Positions 14,869 through 16,938 of a stretch of DNA of 16,938 bases are shown piece after piece (the first letter of the stretch is position 1; every line of letters begins with the position of its first letter). Both the position numbers and the translations under genes were made by a program. This stretch comes from an uncultured Eubacteriales bacterium. GTDB taxonomy: Bacteria > Bacillota > Clostridia > Oscillospirales > Acutalibacteraceae. The notes beneath the pieces were generated by a model, which saw only the letters and a program-made list of their open reading frames with translations, was not told where the DNA came from and did not search any database. Location: positions 1-16,938 of the forward strand of contig ONEU01000109.1 in the NCBI GenBank assembly GCA_900316925.1, written 5' to 3'.

Positions 14869-15870
14869 ATGAAGATTCAAAGAATACTGGCGGTGGCTAT
14901 CACTGCTTTGATGATGATGACTGCCTGCACCGATTCGCAAAGAGGCAGGGCTCCCAGAAAGACACCGGAATCCTCCGTGGTTTCGGCGCAGAGCGTTATC
15001 AGCGGTCTTTCTCCCAGCTCATCAGCGGCTTCCGAGGACATCTCCGAAGAGGATGATTCGTCCGATTCATCAGAACTTCCCGCAGTATTTGATTCTCCGA
15101 TCTGCAGCTCATCCATTCTGTACTGTGCGGATGATCATCAGGTGCTCTATCAGGACAGCACCGATATGAAAACCCCCCCTGCCAGCATTACCAAGCTGCT
15201 GACGGCTTCCGTTGTTCTGAAGAATATGAGCCCGGATGATATCGTAGAGGTCGGCAGTGAACAGAATCTTGTCCATGAGGATTCGAGCCGGTGCTACATT
15301 TCGATCGGCAACCGTCTGACCGTCCGTGATCTTCTGACAGGTATGCTGTTATGCTCCGGAAATGATGCTGCTTATACGGCTGCCGTCACTACGGCAAGAG
15401 CCGTCCATCCCGACAGGAACCTCAGCGATCAGGAAGCGGTAGAGACCTTTGTGGCAATGATGAATGAAACTGCCGCAGAGATCGGCATGGCAAACAGTCA
15501 TTTTTCCACCCCGGACGGATGGGATGACGACGATCAGTATGTAACCGCATCCGACCTGGTGGCATTAGCCGAATATACCCTTGCCGTTCCGGAGATCCGC
15601 ACGATCGTGGGTACGGCGCAGAAGGACGTTGTCTTTGCGTCGGGGGAAAGTGCCAGCTGGACCAACACAAATTACCTGCTGGATCCCGAGAGCTTATATT
15701 ATTGCAAGGAAGCCATCGGGATGAAGACCGGAACTACCGATTATGCCGGCTATTGTCTGTTGTCCGCCTTTAAAAAGAACGGGAAGACCTATATCATTGC
15801 GGTATTGGGCTGCCAACGTAATGATGACAGATATGGGCTGACCCTGAAGATTTTCGGACTGGCCAAATAA
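14869..15870 (+). CDS. Serine-type D-Ala-D-Ala carboxypeptidase-like lipoprotein (peptidase S11)
   Basis: The 333-residue protein has a lipoprotein signal with MTA before Cys20 and a Ser/Asp/Glu-rich linker to about residue 72. The S11 catalytic domain follows, with all three penicillin-binding motifs: S106ITK109 (nucleophile and base), S163GN165 and K286TG288. Known members trim the terminal D-Ala from peptidoglycan side chains outside the membrane. Classical DacA/PBP5 proteins are held by a C-terminal amphipathic helix after an extra beta domain; here the protein ends soon after the catalytic domain, and the lipid anchor at the N-terminus replaces that. Seven Cys residues after the lipobox are many for an exported protein. 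GGAGGGG ends 4 bases before the ATG. Family assignment is firm; the exact substrate specificity is not. Confidence 0.92.
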   Translation: MKIQRILAVAITALMMMTACTDSQRGRAPRKTPESSVVSAQSVISGLSPSSSAASEDISEEDDSSDSSELPAVFDSPICSSSILYCADDHQVLYQDSTDMKTPPASITKLLTASVVLKNMSPDDIVEVGSEQNLVHEDSSRCYISIGNRLTVRDLLTGMLLCSGNDAAYTAAVTTARAVHPDRNLSDQEAVETFVAMMNETAAEIGMANSHFSTPDGWDDDDQYVTASDLVALAEYTLAVPEIRTIVGTAQKDVVFASGESASWTNTNYLLDPESLYYCKEAIGMKTGTTDYAGYCLLSAFKKNGKTYIIAVLGCQRNDDRYGLTLKIFGLAK

Positions 15871-15974
15871 AACAGAAACGGTGCATGGACGGAAGACCGG
15901 ACAGCACCGGTAACTGACGATAGAATGATAATGGGCTGTGTTGCCGGCGGGATGGAAACTGTCGGTAACCGTGA

Positions 15975-16011
15975 AAAGACCGATGAAACGATCCTGGTTT
16001 CATCGGTCTTT
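15975..16011. terminator. Bidirectional terminator between convergent genes
   Basis: A perfect 15-bp stem, AAAGACCGATGAAAC (15975-15989) and GTTTCATCGGTCTTT (15997-16011), has a 7-base loop. The A/T ends of the stem supply short U runs in both directions. It lies between the carboxypeptidase gene ending at 15870 and the opposing gene ending at 16051. Confidence 0.8.
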
Positions 16012-16050
16012 GTTGTGTCCGGATTACCGGGCTGTCAGAACAACCGTAGA

Positions 16051-16938
16051 TTATCGGTAATGTCCGCTGCCGGAGCTATGGGAGGAGTTATTATTGTTAT
16101 TGGAAGAACCGGACGGCGGCGGTGAGCTGCGGGGCGGTCTGCTGTTTCTTGGCGGGGGATCGTAATCTCTTGGCGGTCTGCCGCGAGGGGGACGTCTGTT
16201 GTAGGAATTATAATGGGAATGGTGGTGGTAGCTCCGGCCGCTGTAATAGTTGTCCCGGTGGTCGTAGTAATTGTCGTTGTAGTTGTTATAGTAGTTGTTG
16301 GTGCGGCGGGAACGGCGCTTGGCAGCGCTGGAGAGGATCGCAATCAGGATGAGAACGATGATGACGGCGATTCCTCCGTAAATGTAGGGTCTGGGAATAC
16401 TCCGGATGAAATCCATGAACCCGGAGTCGGTTTTTTGCTGAGGAACCGGTTCCGGAGTGCGATAGCTGCGGACGGTACTGGTCTGAGAGGGACGTGCGGT
16501 GTTCACATAGCCCTGACTTTTAATCTCATCCAGTCCCTTGGAGATGGCCGAACGCACGGCATCTTCATAGATCGGTTCGGTACTTTTGGGAAGGGTCTGA
16601 TACATCACATTCAGTATTTTGTTGCGCTTGGTTTCGGGAAAGATATCCTCTGCCTTATTGGAGACTCTTATGTAGTCGTATGCGGGGGAGTAGCCCTCAA
16701 AATCCAGATAGATAAAGATCGTATCGGAATTTTTGCCAAAGACGGAGGAAATAGCTTGATCGGTAAAGGTGACGGTTTCATCATTGGTTCTGTAATTACC
16801 GCCGATAAATACGGCGATATTGATATTGAGATAATCGACAGTAGCCTCCAGTTTTTCCCACAGTTCTTTTTCAGAGGTCGGTGTCAGAAGCTCTGCCTCA
16901 TCCTTGAATAAGGCATGGTCGGTGCGGTAGGTGGTGGA
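16051..16938 (-). CDS. TPM-domain-like membrane protein with low-complexity tail (5' end outside window)
   Basis: The frame is open from the stop at 16051 to the window edge, giving 295 residues of an N-terminally incomplete protein. The visible N-part (DEAELLTPTSEKELWEKLEA, then NINIAVFIGG, and later IFIYLDFEG) has the strand/helix order of TPM (TPM_phosphatase, YgcG-type) domains, which are usually exported and tethered. One membrane span lies at about 16321-16389 (YGGIAVIIVLILIAIL). It is followed by a tail of 89 residues made almost only of Asn, Tyr, His, Asp, Arg, Pro, Ser and Gly, first Asn/Tyr-rich, then Arg/Pro-rich, then Ser/Asn-rich. By analogy the TPM part is outside and the tail inside the cell. 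An internal GTG/ATG at 16608/16605 is not the start, since homology-like sequence continues upstream. Confidence 0.75.
   Translation of the reverse strand, partial: STTYRTDHALFKDEAELLTPTSEKELWEKLEATVDYLNINIAVFIGGNYRTNDETVTFTDQAISSVFGKNSDTIFIYLDFEGYSPAYDYIRVSNKAEDIFPETKRNKILNVMYQTLPKSTEPIYEDAVRSAISKGLDEIKSQGYVNTARPSQTSTVRSYRTPEPVPQQKTDSGFMDFIRSIPRPYIYGGIAVIIVLILIAILSSAAKRRSRRTNNYYNNYNDNYYDHRDNYYSGRSYHHHSHYNSYNRRPPRGRPPRDYDPPPRNSRPPRSSPPPSGSSNNNNNSSHSSGSGHYR

Noticed and set aside
16213..16911. Plus-strand open frame of 232 codons beginning with a Val-rich run
   Set aside because: It mirrors the Asn/Tyr-rich tail and TPM-like part of the minus-strand gene; the Val run is the complement of Asn/Tyr/Asp codons.

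Overview
The window looks like a chromosomal segment of a Gram-positive, mid-GC Clostridia member, most likely of the Oscillospiraceae/Ruminococcus type. The signs are strong AGGAGG-type ribosome binding sites, consensus sigma-A promoters, several Ser-rich Sec/lipobox lipoproteins, a BspA-type leucine-rich repeat protein and two ECF-like sigma/anti-sigma pairs. This placement is inferred from protein style only. No rRNA, tRNA, CRISPR array, transposase or phage gene was seen.

Layout. (1) 1-240 holds two abutting partial copies of a dispersed intergenic repeat. (2) 403-2249 is an ECF-like sigma factor overlapping a membrane anti-sigma factor by ATGA. (3) Convergent to it on the minus strand, 6383-2487 is a two-gene operon: an HSP90-family ATPase, then a large TPR/helical-repeat protein. 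A strong, apparently bidirectional terminator separates (2) and (3). (4) Divergent from the HSP90 gene, 6744-7562 encodes a three-pass membrane protein of unknown role with its own promoter and terminator. (5) 7864-10450 encodes an exported lipoprotein carrying a complete cysteine-desulfurase-like (class V, PLP) fold, followed by a PAP2-type membrane phosphatase with one altered catalytic motif. (6) 10658-12264 is a second sigma/anti-sigma pair, again overlapping by ATGA. (7) 12359-14688 is a consensus promoter, a roughly 280-nt leader containing a complete copy of the dispersed repeat, and a leucine-rich repeat lipoprotein. (8) 14869-15870 is a D,D-carboxypeptidase-like lipoprotein. (9) 16938-16051, minus strand and cut by the window edge, is a TPM-domain-like membrane protein with an Asn/Tyr/Pro/Arg/Ser-rich tail.

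How it may work together. Two membrane-anchored anti-sigma factors, a peptidoglycan carboxypeptidase, a lipid-phosphatase-like enzyme and several surface lipoproteins suggest a region devoted to the cell envelope and its stress sensing. That link is inference from neighbourhood. The best candidates for undescribed biology are the HSP90/TPR operon, the exported class V PLP enzyme with its PSGN-variant PAP2 neighbour, and the dispersed repeat, whose long hairpin shows compensatory changes between copies and lies in a gene leader.
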